64,000 nucleotides of DNA from Mytilinidion resinicola (Eukaryota; Ascomycota; Dothideomycetes; Mytilinidiales; Mytilinidiaceae), in NCBI RefSeq assembly GCF_010093595.1, contig NW_022985439.1, positions 2,210,088-2,274,087 on the forward strand. The letters are read 5' to 3'. This document shows positions 10,649-20,816 of the stretch, one piece after another (positions within the stretch are counted from its first letter, which is position 1; the number at the start of each line of letters is the position of its first letter). A program made the translations under genes and the position numbers. A model generated the notes under the pieces. The model ran no database searches, was not told where the DNA came from, and saw only the letters and a program-made list of their open reading frames with translations.

Positions 10649-12298
10649 ATGCCTCAACAACGCAATACGCAATCAATTCAAAAAGAAGGCCAGATATGCA
10701 TAGCTATCTCAGCAATCGATAAAAAGCAGTTTAAGAGCGTGCGACGCGCTGTTGCAACATACAACGTCCCCCGAACAACCCTACGACGACGACGCGCCGG
10801 AACAACCGCCCGACGCGATTGCGAGCCCAATTCAAAGAAGCTTACAAAGCTGGAGGAATCAGTTGTTATTCAACATATAATTGACCTGGATTCGAGAGGG
10901 TTTGCACCGCGGCTGAGTGCTGTACAAGATATGGCCAATAAGCTGCTAAATAAGCGCGGTGCCGGCCAGGTTGGCAAGAACTGGCCATACAACTTTGTCA
11001 AGCGGACTGATGAGCTTCAAACACGGTTTAATCGAAAGTACGATCACCAGAGAGCCCTATGCGAAGATCCAAGGATTATTGCGCCGTGGTTTGAGCTTAT
11101 GCGCAATACAAAGGCGAAGTACGGTATTACGGATGACGACTCCTACAACTTCGATGAAACCGGCTTCCAGATGGGTGTTATCTCAACAGGAGTAGTTGTT
11201 ACAGGCTCCGAGAGACGGAATCGACCAAAAGCTATACAACCAGGCGATCGCGAGTGGGCCACCGTAATCAAGGCCATCAACGCTTGTGGGTGGGCAATCC
11301 CGCCGTTCATCATCCTTGCGGGCAAATACCACCTCTCTGCATGGTACGAGGGCAGCGATATACCGCCAGACTGGGCTATAGCAGTAAGCGACAACGGCTG
11401 GACGACAAATAAGCTTGGTGTTGCATGGCTGCAACATTTCAATACGCATACAAAGGACCGCACCGTAGGCGCATATCGCTTGCTCATTTTGGACGGTCAT
11501 AAGAGCCACAACTCGCTCGAATTTAAAGAGCTTTGCAAGGAGAACAATATTATCACGCTATGTATGCCGCCGCACGCCTCGCATCTATTGCAGCCGCTTG
11601 ATGTAGGCTGTTTTGCGCCGTTGAAAAAAGCGTACAGTCGCCAAATTGAGGATCTAGCGCGCAACCACATCAACCATATCACGAAGCTTGAGTTCCTACC
11701 AGCTTTTAAAGCAGCATTTGACAACTCGTTTACAAAGAGCAATATTTGCGCAAGCTTTCGAGGCGCCGGCCTTGTGCCGCTTGATCCAGAGGCAGTGCTC
11801 TCAAAGCTTGATGTTGTGCTTCGTACGCCGTCGCCTCCCGCCGTGGAGGCTCAATGGGAATCAAAAACACCAAGCAATGCTCTTGAGCTAGGCTCTCAGT
11901 CAGCTTTGATTCGTAATCGCATTCAAATGCATCAACATAGCTCTCCTACTGCGATTCTTGAGTCGCTTGATTCGCTTGTTAGAGGCGCTGAGATGCAGAT
12001 GCATAGGGCTGTGTTATTGCGCGATCAGGTCACAAGCCTTCAAAAGGCGAATGAGGCCGCCACAAAGCGTAGAGAGCGCAAAAGAAAGCGAATTCAGAGG
12101 CAAGAAGTCCTAACAAAGGCACAGGGCTCTAATATAATCGCTCAAAAGGAAGCTAATGAACAAATTGAGGGGGAAGTGCGTCAAAATAGGAGGCGCCCGG
12201 GTGGAAGTGCACGGCAGCAGGCGCGCTGCAGGCGCTGCGGCGAGACAGGACATAACTCTCGTACGTGTCAAAAAGATAAGGAAATTGTTGTAGATTAG
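10649..12298 (+). CDS. Fot1/pogo transposase
   Basis: 549 residues from ATG 10649. The N-terminal part contains a psq-like helix-turn-helix (YNVPRTTLRRRRAG) and a CENP-B/Tc5-type HTH region (LTKLEESVVIQHIIDL and onward). The DDE_1 catalytic core has D169 (NFDETGFQMG), D282 (LLILDGHKSHNS) and D318 (LLQPLDVGCFAPLKK), with 35 residues between the last two, as in Fot1-like DD35D elements. A basic coiled-coil-like tail (KRRERKRKRIQRQ) leads to a C-terminal CCHC zinc knuckle (CRRCGETGHNSRTC), a feature of some fungal pogo transposases. All three acidic residues are present and there is no stop, so the enzyme is predicted active. It should cut and paste the surrounding element via its inverted repeats. 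Confidence 0.95.
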   Translation: MPQQRNTQSIQKEGQICIAISAIDKKQFKSVRRAVATYNVPRTTLRRRRAGTTARRDCEPNSKKLTKLEESVVIQHIIDLDSRGFAPRLSAVQDMANKLLNKRGAGQVGKNWPYNFVKRTDELQTRFNRKYDHQRALCEDPRIIAPWFELMRNTKAKYGITDDDSYNFDETGFQMGVISTGVVVTGSERRNRPKAIQPGDREWATVIKAINACGWAIPPFIILAGKYHLSAWYEGSDIPPDWAIAVSDNGWTTNKLGVAWLQHFNTHTKDRTVGAYRLLILDGHKSHNSLEFKELCKENNIITLCMPPHASHLLQPLDVGCFAPLKKAYSRQIEDLARNHINHITKLEFLPAFKAAFDNSFTKSNICASFRGAGLVPLDPEAVLSKLDVVLRTPSPPAVEAQWESKTPSNALELGSQSALIRNRIQMHQHSSPTAILESLDSLVRGAEMQMHRAVLLRDQVTSLQKANEAATKRRERKRKRIQRQEVLTKAQGSNIIAQKEANEQIEGEVRQNRRRPGGSARQQARCRRCGETGHNSRTCQKDKEIVVD

Positions 12299-12370
12299 AC
12301 TGCAGGTCGTATTAAGTTAATATCTATTGGCGTTGTGGAGCAATTTGCATTTAATGTTGCGATTTGCTTG

Positions 12371-12417
12371 TGAGGTGGGCCACTCGCTTGGGTGGGCCGC
12401 TCGCTTGTGGAGTACGT
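12371..12417 (-). repeat. Right terminal inverted repeat
   Basis: 47 bp, perfect inverted copy of 10568-10614, followed by TA at 12418-12419. Confidence 0.95.
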
Positions 12418-12503
12418 TATATTATGTCCATTGTGCCTCTATTGTTAGGCCCGGACACCCATCCGAAGGCAGTTGAGTTGTTATTGGCCAAGACGTCCTT
12501 CAT

Positions 12504-13082
12504 GGTAGCAAAGTCGAAGGACTATCAAGGTGTTCGGAAGCCAGACCAGGTCAAATTTGTGGACAATAAGTTTAAGATTAGAATACTCAAGACCCAGAAG
12601 CGACAATAGCGCACTTATCTCCAATGCAGGAGGCTCTTCAATCGCTGGCCCACGCATTGCTGATATCAAATTGGGAACTGTACGTACAAATCTCGTCGGT
12701 AACTGCAACGAATATCATGCAATGCTCGGCCAATCACCGCCAATAAATATAATGCTAGCGCCGGCGGTTTTCGCACTATGGACCGTGCCGCATCCTTGCA
12801 GTCAGTGGAAGTTGTTGTGTTTCGATGTTCTATATTTCGAATGGTTGGGATTATGATCAAGTGGTAATGGGGCCAATGGTCACTCTCTGTACAGACGCCC
12901 ACCCCTCCTGGAACGTGGTCCAAGACGCATCAAGCCTGATGAGGGCCAATTATCACTCACGAAATAGGCGCACCGGAAACGTGACCCCGCCAAGCTTGAT
13001 GAAACATATCTAGGTTTTGGCCCCACGAGTTCTCCTGCTTGCTTCCACAGCGCTTGCAAGAAACGAAATCCTTCAAAGCCTT
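12504..13082. other. Divergent upstream region
   Basis: Lies between the start of the disrupted membrane-protein gene (minus) and the PAQR gene (plus). I see no gene or RNA. An extended open frame runs into the PAQR gene from upstream but starts at TTG and is treated as leader. Confidence 0.4.
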
Positions 13083-14078
13083 ATGGTCCCCCGCGCGACG
13101 ACTCCGGCTTTGGAGTCGCAAACCCCCGAAAACGCAAAAATGGTCAAGGACGCAATACTATCGCCAGCCTCGACGTCTTCTGACTCTTCCGTAGGAAGTT
13201 CCTCGCCCATCTTCCGCAAGCCAGACGAGACTTCTTACTGGCCTACATTCGCAACAAAAGATGAAATTCCCGGATGGCTTAAGGACAATGACTACATTGT
13301 CGGAGGACATCCAATGCCTACCTACTCGTACAAACGATCATTCCGGCTTTGGCGCTGCCTACACATGGAGATGATGAATATCTGGACCCACCTCGTCGGC
13401 AGCGCAGCTTTCGTAACGACCGGTATCACTTTGTACAATTATGCTACTTCAAAGTCTCTCAGTCTCAGCGCTGGTGACAAGTTTGCTTTTGGAATCTCAA
13501 TCACTGCGGGGGCTACTTGCTTTGGGCTCAGCACTACTTTCCACACCTTGAGAAGCCACTCATACAACGTCCACCATTTCTGGGGCAGGCTAGCTATCTT
13601 CGGCATCTGTCTGCTCGCGCTTGGAGGCGGAGCATCCGCGACTTACTATACATTCTTCTGCAGCCCCACGGCTCAACGGATCTACTGGATGCTCAACGCT
13701 TGCGCAGCCTTCGGTGCTGCCGTTGTACTCTTCGATACCGGTGGTGGTGGAGGTAGGATGAGGGCCCTGCGTGGAGGTGTGTTCGTTTCACTTGCACTCA
13801 CTGCGGTGCTTCCAATTTTCCATGGCATTGGGAAGCTAGGCTGGGACCAGGCATGCAGACAAATTGGTGCGCAGTGGTATTTGTCGGAAGGCTTGATTCT
13901 GTGTCTTGGTGTGTCTTTGTTTGTGGGGAGATTACCTGAGAGGCTCAGCCCGGGGACTTTCGATGTCTGGGGTCATTCGCACCAGCTGCACCATATCTGT
14001 GCTGTCATTGGCACGGCGCTTCATGTGGTCGCCTTGGTGACGAGTTTTAAATATCGTCAGTCACACCTAGAATGTTAG
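13083..14078 (+). CDS. PAQR / haemolysin-III family membrane receptor
   Basis: 331 residues from the first in-frame ATG (13083); the open frame continues upstream only from a TTG. A Ser-rich cytosolic head is followed by a YWPTFATKDEIPGWLKDN stretch and the family entry motif (CLHMEMMNIWTHLVGS). There are about seven hydrophobic spans. The zinc-site motifs are visible as FHTLRSHS after span 2 and GHSHQLHHICAVIGTALH before the last span. Family members include adiponectin receptors and yeast Izh proteins, which act in lipid and zinc homeostasis at ER or plasma membrane. The length is normal. The specific ligand or enzymatic activity (ceramidase-like in some members) is not determined by the sequence. 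Confidence 0.85.
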   Translation: MVPRATTPALESQTPENAKMVKDAILSPASTSSDSSVGSSSPIFRKPDETSYWPTFATKDEIPGWLKDNDYIVGGHPMPTYSYKRSFRLWRCLHMEMMNIWTHLVGSAAFVTTGITLYNYATSKSLSLSAGDKFAFGISITAGATCFGLSTTFHTLRSHSYNVHHFWGRLAIFGICLLALGGGASATYYTFFCSPTAQRIYWMLNACAAFGAAVVLFDTGGGGGRMRALRGGVFVSLALTAVLPIFHGIGKLGWDQACRQIGAQWYLSEGLILCLGVSLFVGRLPERLSPGTFDVWGHSHQLHHICAVIGTALHVVALVTSFKYRQSHLEC

Positions 14079-14307
14079 ATGTTCAGTCCTACCATTTAAG
14101 ATGCAACCTTGGAAGTGTCGTTGAGAATGCAAGGGAGCCAATCACACACGTCTGGCTTGGCAAGCCAGATCGCCCCCGCCACTTACACAAATTCACTCCA
14201 ACGTGAGTCACGGAGTAACACTCACGCTGTACCCATAGAGTATATATGTTTCCCTTCAATTCCTCCGTATCTTTCTCGACATCTGGCTCCCTCGCTTTTC
14301 TACCCAA

Positions 14308-17300
14308 ATGTCTCCGTCTCTAGAGACTGCGCAGTCGCAATGGCTCGCTCAGTTTGCGGCCATGCGAGAGGCCATCGCAGAACTCAAGCTACCTACTACT
14401 GATGAGCAGAATCAAGCATACGGACACGACATCAATATTGACGATGACGAGCTTTCCGGAACCCCCAGCGGCGACGATATCTGGGACCTCATAAGCGACG
14501 AGCGGGATGATTCCTACAGCAGCGACCATCTGGACGATGTTGACGAGATACCGGCGAAGGACGCAGGCTATAGCAAAGCCTGGTTAGAACAAAAATGCGA
14601 AGATGTTGCTGGCAAGAGCTCCGGGCTAGAGGCGAAGGCATTACAAGAGCAGCTTCTGGCTATACTGGTGTCGGATAGTCGGGATGACGAGCTTCAAATG
14701 ATGCTCACTGATATGCTAGGGTATTCCGAGCTTGACCTGGTGGCGGACCTCATAGCACATCGGAGCGAAGTCACCACATCCACAAGCACAGATACTGGAA
14801 GCAATGGGGTGATCGGGCGTTTGCAAACCAAGGAGGAGAGAGAAGAGGCTCTTCGCCGCCAGGATTTTGAACACAAGACTGCTGGTTTGCGCGCCCGGGT
14901 TGACCGTGAAGGACCGCAGTATCCTCATGTATATAGAGCTCATGAGACGGGCAATAAACTATCGACTCTCGGAAAGAAGTATGCATTACCACAAGGCCAC
15001 AAGCATGAACAGAAAGAGAGATACGAGGAGTACACGATACCAGCTGCCGCAGTTGGAACCCTGGGCGTAGGACGAAAGCTCATCGAAGTCAATGAAATGG
15101 ACGGGCTCTGCAAGCGGACCTTCAAAGGCTACAAGGCCCTCAATAGGATGCAGAGTCTGGTCTATCCCGTCGCATACAACACGAGTGAGAACATGTTGAT
15201 ATGCGCTCCCACCGGTGCCGGTAAAACTGATGCGGCGATGCTTACGATTCTCAACACTATCGCGAAAAACATCATCCCGAATCCCATTGAGCATCCGGAC
15301 GCCACGGACTTTACCGTTCAAACCGAAGATTTTAAGATCATTTATGTGGCCCCCATGAAAGCTTTGGCTGCCGAGATTGTGGATAAGCTCGGAAAGCGAC
15401 TTGCCTGGCTCGGTATCAAGGTTCGCGAGCTTACAGGAGATATGCACTTGACAAAGGCGGAGATTGTCCAGACTCAGATCATTGTTACCACTCCCGAGAA
15501 ATGGGATGTAGTAACAAGAAAGAGTACCGGCGATACGGAGCTCGTCCAGAAGGTCCGCCTCCTCATCATTGATGAAGTTCACATGCTCCATGATGAAAGA
15601 GGTGCTGTGTTGGAATCACTGGTGGCCCGCACAGAACGACAGGTCGAGAGCACACAGTCTCTCATCCGAATTGTTGGGCTGTCTGCCACCCTTCCCAATT
15701 ATGTTGATGTTGCGGACTTCTTGAAAGTCAACAAGATGGCGGGTCTCTTCTATTTCGACGCCTCTTTCCGCCCTGTGCCGCTGGAACAACATTTCATTGG
15801 GGCCAAGGGAAAAGCTGGAACTGCAAAATCCCGAGAAAACATCGACGAAACGGCCTTCGAAAAAGTCACCGATATGTTGCGACTAGGTCACCAGGTGATG
15901 GTCTTCGTGCATTCGAGGAAAGATACATTCAACACTGCGAGAAAGCTGTATGAAAAGGCCATGGAGAGACAATGCGCCGATCTTTTTGACCCTTCGTTCC
16001 ATCCGGGATACGATCAAGCTGTCACAGCTATGAGGACATCCAAGGGAAGAGAACTTCGAGAGCTCATACCTAAGGGAATGGGAACCCACCACGCGGGTAT
16101 GCCTAGAACTGACAGAAATTTGATTGAGCGCCTGTTTGCCGAGGGCGTCTTGAAGGTCCTCTGCTGTACCGCGACTCTCGCCTGGGGTGTGAATTTGCCG
16201 GCAGCGGCAGTCATTATCAAGGGCACCCAGCTTTACAGTGCTCAAGAAGGAAAGTTTGTGGACCTTGGTATTCTCGACGTTTTGCAAATCTTCGGTCGAG
16301 CTGGTCGGCCTCAATTCCAGGATACCGGTATTGGTTTCATCTGTACGACACAGGACAAGCTGGATCATTACCTGAAGGCCGTGACTGAGCAGCAACCAAT
16401 TGAATCCAAATTCTCCAGGAAGATGGTGGACAATCTCAATGCGGAGATATCGTTGGGCACTGTCACTTCAATCCCCGAAGCAGTCCAATGGCTTGGCTAT
16501 TCATACCTGTTCGTCCGCATGAAGCGCAATCCACTTGGATACGGTATCGACTGGGCGGAGATCCGTGACGACCCAGCGCTTGTCCAACGACGGAGGAAGC
16601 TAGTCATAGACGCTGCCAGGGTCTTACAAACGAGTCAGATGATCATCTTCAACGAAGTCACGGAAGAACTCCGCGCGAAGGACGTTGGCCGAATTGCCAG
16701 TCAATTCTACGTTTTGCAGACCAGCATTGAGATTTTCAATACCATGATGAGACCGCAAGCGACTGAAGCAGACGTACTTAAGATGATCAGTATGAGTGGA
16801 GAGTTCGATAACATCCAGTCTCGCGATACTGAAGAGAAGGAGCTCTCAAGATTGGTGGAAGAAGAGTATGTGCCGTGCAAAGTCGAAGGAGGGCCAGGCA
16901 CTCCTCACGGGAAAACGAACATTCTTCTGCAGTCGCACATTTCGCGCGCTCGAATCGAAGATTACACGCTTGTCTCAGATACGAACTACATCACTCAGAA
17001 CGCTACTCGCATATGCAGAGCTCTGTTTATGGTAGCATTGAATAGGCGATGGGGTCACCAATGCTTAGTGCTTCTAAATCTTTGCCAGTCAATCGAGCGC
17101 CAGATCTGGGTATACCAGCATCCTTTCCATCAGTTCAACTTGCCTGTTCCAGTTCTACGCTACCTGGATGAGAAGAGCTCTGTATCTTCCGTCGAAGCTT
17201 TACGGGAGATGGACTCTACGGAGATTGGCTCTTTGGTCCACAACAACAAGATGGGAGGCATTATCTCAAAGCTACTAAATAACTTCCCGACACTTACCAT

Positions 17301-20268
17301 TGAATCGGAAATCGCTCCCCTCAATCGCGATGTACTACGTATCCGCTTGTTTATCACTCCGGAATTTCGCTGGAATGACCTCCACCACGGTACATCCGAG
17401 TCGTACTGGATCTGGGTGGAGAACTCGGAAACGTCGGAGATCTACCACCATGAATTCTTTATTCTGTCCAGGAGGAAGCTGTACGATGATCATGAACTGA
17501 GCTTTACCATCCCTCTTTCAGATCCTTTACCTTCGCAGATCTACGTTCGTGCTGTGTCGGATCGGTGGCTGGGCGCCGAGACAGTCCATCCAATCTCGTT
17601 TCAGCACTTGATTAGACCGGATACGGAGAGCGTTTACACAGATCTTCTGAACCTTCAACCTTTATCGATCTCAGCGCTCAAGAACCCTATTTTAGAAGAG
17701 GTATATGGGCAACGCTTCCAGTACTTCAACCCCATGCAGACTCAGATCTTCCACTGTCTATATCATACACCAGCCAATGTTCTACTTGGTTCACCAACTG
17801 GAAGTGGTAAGACAGTAGCTGCTGAACTTGCAATGTGGTGGGCGTTCCGAGAAAAGCCTGGATCCAAGGTCGTCTACATTGCCCCAATGAAGGCGCTGGT
17901 TCGCGAGAGGGTTAAAGATTGGGGCAAGCGGCTCGCGGGACCTATGGGCCTGAAGCTTGTCGAGCTGACCGGAGACAATACACCTGATACCCGCACGATT
18001 CAAGACGCAGATGTCATTATCACGACACCAGAGAAGTGGGATGGTATCAGTCGTAGCTGGCAGACCCGTGGCTACGTGCAGAAAGTCAGCCTTGTGATCA
18101 TCGATGAGATCCATTTGCTCGGCGGAGATCGTGGCCCCATCCTCGAGATCATCGTGTCGAGAATGAACTACATCGCGTCGCAAAAGAAAGGTTCGGTTCG
18201 GCTTTTGGGGATGTCTACTGCTTGCGCAAACGCTACTGACCTAGGAAATTGGTTGGGAGTCAAGCAGGGGTTGTTCAACTTCAGGCATTCCGTTCGACCA
18301 GTACCTCTGGAAATCTTCATTGATGGGTTCCCTGAGCAGCGAGGGTTCTGCCCTCTGATGCAGTCTATGAATCGGCCCACTTTCCTGGCCATCAAGTCAC
18401 ATTCTCCAGACAAGCCTGTTATCGTTTTCGTGGCTTCTCGACGTCAAACGAGACTTACGGCCAAAGACCTGATCAACTTTTGCGGAATGGAGGACAACCC
18501 CAGACGATTTCTACGTATGTCAGAGGAGGACCTGATCGTGAATCTGCAACGTGTCAAAGATGATGCTCTCCGAGAGTCTCTCAGCTTCGGAATAGGACTG
18601 CATCATGCGGGTCTTGTTGAGTCTGATCGGCAACTCTCTGAGGAGCTATTTGCGAATAACAAGATCCAAATTTTGGTGGCGACGAGCACCCTTGCCTGGG
18701 GAGTTAATCTGCCAGCTCACCTTGTCGTCGTCAAAGGAACTCAGTTCTTCGATGCTAAATTGGAAGGCTACAAGGACATGGACTTGACCGATGTACTCCA
18801 GATGCTGGGTCGTGCTGGTCGTCCTCAGTTTGACACCTCAGGGATTGCTCGCATCTTCACCCAGGATTCGAAGAAGGCGTTTTACAAGCACTTCCTACAT
18901 ACTGGGTTCCCCGTCGAATCCTCCTTGCACAACGTTCTGGACAACCATTTGGGTGCTGAGATCTCTGCAGAGACAATAACCACTAAGCAAGACGCGCTTG
19001 ACTACTTGACTTGGACATTTTTCTTCCGTCGCCTCCACAAGAATCCCTCGTACTATGGTCTCGAGATCTCTGCAGAGGAACATAACACTATGGCCGCTCA
19101 GGAAATGGCGAACGAGTACATGGTTGAGCTAGTCGAGAAGTCTCTAAAAGAGCTTGAAGAGTCGGGGTGTGTGGTGATACATTCAAACGGCGATGTGGAC
19201 TCTACTCCTCTCGGAAAGATCATGAGTTACTACTACCTCTCCCACAAGACGATCCGCCATCTCCGCAAGCACGCTAAGCGCAATGCTACTTTCGAAGACG
19301 TCCTTTCCTGGATTTCCTGCGCGACCGAGTACGACGAGCTGCCCGTCCGCCACAACGAAGACCTCATCAACGCGGAGCTTTCCAAGAACTTACCCTTCAA
19401 GGCCGACTCGTTTGGCATGCCCATGTGGGACCCGCATGTCAAATCCTTCCTCCTGCTCCAAGCCCACTTCTCCCGCATTGACCTCCCAATCTCGGATTAC
19501 GTGGGCGATCTCAACTCCGTGCTGGACCAAAGCATCCGTATCGTGCAAGCCTCTATCGACGTCTTGACCGAGCTGGGCTACCTCTCCAGCTGCGCAATGA
19601 TGGTTACGTTACTGCAATGCATCAAGTCCGCGCGCTGGCCGGACGACGGCCCTCTCTCCATCTGCCCCGGCGTGGACGCGGAAGACGAGAAGCAGCGTCT
19701 CGCAGACCCGAAAGCCACCCTCAAGACTCTAGTAGAGGTCTCCACCGCACCACGACCCGCCATCGAAACGGTACTTCATCAAAATGGTGTTGCTCCATCA
19801 CGCCTACAGAACGCCCTCAAGGTTGTAGAAGCCCTCCCCAATCTCAAGCTCCGCCTCACCGCCGTCAACGCGGCTAGCATCAGCCTCCAGATCATGCGCT
19901 TGAACGCCCCGGCGTTTACCAAAGGCAAAGGGTCGACGGACACCAAGATGTGGGCTCCGCGTTTCCCGAAACCCCAGACGGAGGGCTTCTTTGTTATGCT
20001 TACGTATCCTGGCCGAGATGAGATAGTGGCGTTGCGGAGGGTTGGGTGGCAGAGCGGGGATGCCGGGAGAGGGAAGGGTGGTGGGGCGTTCAATAAGCAG
20101 GCGTCGACGAAAATTACGCTGCTAGAGGAGCTGGAGGCACAGAAGCTGGATGTTGCGGTGTTCAGTGATGGGTATATTGGGATGAGGTGGTCGCTGGAGG
20201 GGGTTGAGATTCCGGAGAGGCCACAGGTTGAGGATGGTGGGAAGGGGAAGGAAGAGGTGAAGGAGTGA
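14308..20268 (+). CDS. SLH1: Ski2-like RNA helicase SLH1 (RQT complex, ASCC3 homologue)
   Basis: A single exon encoding 1986 residues. It has two tandem helicase-Sec63 cassettes. Cassette 1 has the P-loop APTGAGKTDAAM near residue 300 and DEVH near 422. Cassette 2 has GSPTGSGKTVAAEL near 1161 and DEIH near 1266. Both carry the GVNLPA and LGRAGRPQFD/QIFGRAGRPQF motifs. Both cassettes keep their Walker residues. The 'GKAGTAKSRENIDE' stretch and the length favour SLH1/ASCC3 over the longer spliceosomal BRR2. In yeast, Slh1 (Rqt2) dissociates ubiquitinated collided ribosomes in ribosome quality control. The 3' end and flank of this gene are duplicated at about 33715-34078 and partly at 30770-30990. 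Confidence 0.9.
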   Translation: MSPSLETAQSQWLAQFAAMREAIAELKLPTTDEQNQAYGHDINIDDDELSGTPSGDDIWDLISDERDDSYSSDHLDDVDEIPAKDAGYSKAWLEQKCEDVAGKSSGLEAKALQEQLLAILVSDSRDDELQMMLTDMLGYSELDLVADLIAHRSEVTTSTSTDTGSNGVIGRLQTKEEREEALRRQDFEHKTAGLRARVDREGPQYPHVYRAHETGNKLSTLGKKYALPQGHKHEQKERYEEYTIPAAAVGTLGVGRKLIEVNEMDGLCKRTFKGYKALNRMQSLVYPVAYNTSENMLICAPTGAGKTDAAMLTILNTIAKNIIPNPIEHPDATDFTVQTEDFKIIYVAPMKALAAEIVDKLGKRLAWLGIKVRELTGDMHLTKAEIVQTQIIVTTPEKWDVVTRKSTGDTELVQKVRLLIIDEVHMLHDERGAVLESLVARTERQVESTQSLIRIVGLSATLPNYVDVADFLKVNKMAGLFYFDASFRPVPLEQHFIGAKGKAGTAKSRENIDETAFEKVTDMLRLGHQVMVFVHSRKDTFNTARKLYEKAMERQCADLFDPSFHPGYDQAVTAMRTSKGRELRELIPKGMGTHHAGMPRTDRNLIERLFAEGVLKVLCCTATLAWGVNLPAAAVIIKGTQLYSAQEGKFVDLGILDVLQIFGRAGRPQFQDTGIGFICTTQDKLDHYLKAVTEQQPIESKFSRKMVDNLNAEISLGTVTSIPEAVQWLGYSYLFVRMKRNPLGYGIDWAEIRDDPALVQRRRKLVIDAARVLQTSQMIIFNEVTEELRAKDVGRIASQFYVLQTSIEIFNTMMRPQATEADVLKMISMSGEFDNIQSRDTEEKELSRLVEEEYVPCKVEGGPGTPHGKTNILLQSHISRARIEDYTLVSDTNYITQNATRICRALFMVALNRRWGHQCLVLLNLCQSIERQIWVYQHPFHQFNLPVPVLRYLDEKSSVSSVEALREMDSTEIGSLVHNNKMGGIISKLLNNFPTLTIESEIAPLNRDVLRIRLFITPEFRWNDLHHGTSESYWIWVENSETSEIYHHEFFILSRRKLYDDHELSFTIPLSDPLPSQIYVRAVSDRWLGAETVHPISFQHLIRPDTESVYTDLLNLQPLSISALKNPILEEVYGQRFQYFNPMQTQIFHCLYHTPANVLLGSPTGSGKTVAAELAMWWAFREKPGSKVVYIAPMKALVRERVKDWGKRLAGPMGLKLVELTGDNTPDTRTIQDADVIITTPEKWDGISRSWQTRGYVQKVSLVIIDEIHLLGGDRGPILEIIVSRMNYIASQKKGSVRLLGMSTACANATDLGNWLGVKQGLFNFRHSVRPVPLEIFIDGFPEQRGFCPLMQSMNRPTFLAIKSHSPDKPVIVFVASRRQTRLTAKDLINFCGMEDNPRRFLRMSEEDLIVNLQRVKDDALRESLSFGIGLHHAGLVESDRQLSEELFANNKIQILVATSTLAWGVNLPAHLVVVKGTQFFDAKLEGYKDMDLTDVLQMLGRAGRPQFDTSGIARIFTQDSKKAFYKHFLHTGFPVESSLHNVLDNHLGAEISAETITTKQDALDYLTWTFFFRRLHKNPSYYGLEISAEEHNTMAAQEMANEYMVELVEKSLKELEESGCVVIHSNGDVDSTPLGKIMSYYYLSHKTIRHLRKHAKRNATFEDVLSWISCATEYDELPVRHNEDLINAELSKNLPFKADSFGMPMWDPHVKSFLLLQAHFSRIDLPISDYVGDLNSVLDQSIRIVQASIDVLTELGYLSSCAMMVTLLQCIKSARWPDDGPLSICPGVDAEDEKQRLADPKATLKTLVEVSTAPRPAIETVLHQNGVAPSRLQNALKVVEALPNLKLRLTAVNAASISLQIMRLNAPAFTKGKGSTDTKMWAPRFPKPQTEGFFVMLTYPGRDEIVALRRVGWQSGDAGRGKGGGAFNKQASTKITLLEELEAQKLDVAVFSDGYIGMRWSLEGVEIPERPQVEDGGKGKEEVKE

Positions 20269-20560
20269 TTGGGACGCGGGTTATGATTATGATTATGAAG
20301 TACTAGAAGCATGGTTATGTTAGATGCTTTTGATATGAATAGCAGGGCTCGTTCTAGAGCAAACAGACGAGCTCGAGTTAATGTTAGTCAGAGGCAAACC
20401 TAAATCTTGCTCATTTGAAATGACAACCAAGTACGGCTAATACTTCACGCTCCCACACTATACTCTCCTCCTCACTTCATCTTCAGTTTCGGTTGAGAGG
20501 AAGTTGAGAGCAAAAAGCCATGACGTGGCGCTCATGTGGCTGACGCTCAGCCGACGTCAT
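20178..20560 (+). repeat. SLH1 3' end plus flank: left copy of a direct repeat
   Basis: The last about 30 codons of SLH1 and about 290 bp downstream are found again, diverged, at 33715-34078. Shared words in order include TTCCGGAGAGGCC, TTATGATTATG, TAGAAGCATG, TTTTGATAT, AATAGCAGGG, CTTGCTCAT and ATACTCTCCTCCTCACT. The final 39 bp (20522-20560) differ from 34040-34078 at one position. A third partial match is at about 30770-30990. This copy is intact because it contains functional coding sequence. Confidence 0.85.
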
Positions 20561-20816
20561 GTGAGAGCGTAAAAAGGAGGTAGTTTGATGGTCAAGTTGC
20601 AGGCCAGGAATCAGAGTTGTTCAGTCTAAGGGTCTGTCTGATGTTACTCCGCAGGAAGAATCACAACGAACGTTGATTGGAGAATAAGTGATACAACTTA
20701 GATGAATTAAAAAACTGTAGACCGCATTCCCACCCGCATTGCGTTCAGTGACAATTTATCCACTACCTTTCTAACCCGTCCTGATTCCTTTAGACGATGA
20801 CCCGAAAATCCATTTT

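Larger units (their letters stand above)
10568..12417 (+). mobile_element. Fot1/pogo-type DNA transposon, apparently intact
   Basis: An 1850-bp element bounded by perfect 47-bp inverted repeats (10568-10614 and 12371-12417, outermost bases ACGTACTCC). It is flanked by the TA dinucleotide at 10566-10567 and 12418-12419, the target duplication expected of Tc1/mariner/pogo elements. It contains one uninterrupted transposase gene on the plus strand. Identical repeats and an unbroken ORF imply a recent insertion that has escaped RIP. It landed inside a membrane-protein gene read from the other strand. Confidence 0.95.
9332..12503 (-). pseudogene. Fungal membrane-protein gene split by a transposon
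   Basis: The N-terminal piece reads from an ATG at 12503 (MKDVLANNNSTAFGWVSGP, then NNRGTMDII) up to the right end of the Fot1-like element at 12420. The rest resumes left of the element and runs to the stop at 9332, with a 381-residue open part starting WMFWAIVGPEIVFAVAIGQF. Hydrophobic segments, a CTFGTFICWLRKPTDVQKG stretch and two C-terminal spans match a common uncharacterised fungal multi-pass membrane family. Beyond the insertion, the first codon after the target site is TAG where this family usually has Trp. The LNIP and HDTELQIF blocks near 10510-10540 lie in different frames. Decay therefore goes beyond the insertion. Function unknown. Confidence 0.75.

Noticed and set aside
12420..12435. 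TATGTCC word near the transposon as another GGGCRCC-family end
   Set aside because: It is part of the coding sequence of the disrupted membrane protein (GTMDII) and lacks the GGGCRCC terminus.
14308..20268. Spliceosomal BRR2
   Set aside because: Length (1986) and the GKAGTAKSRENID-type sequence after cassette 1 fit SLH1/ASCC3 better.
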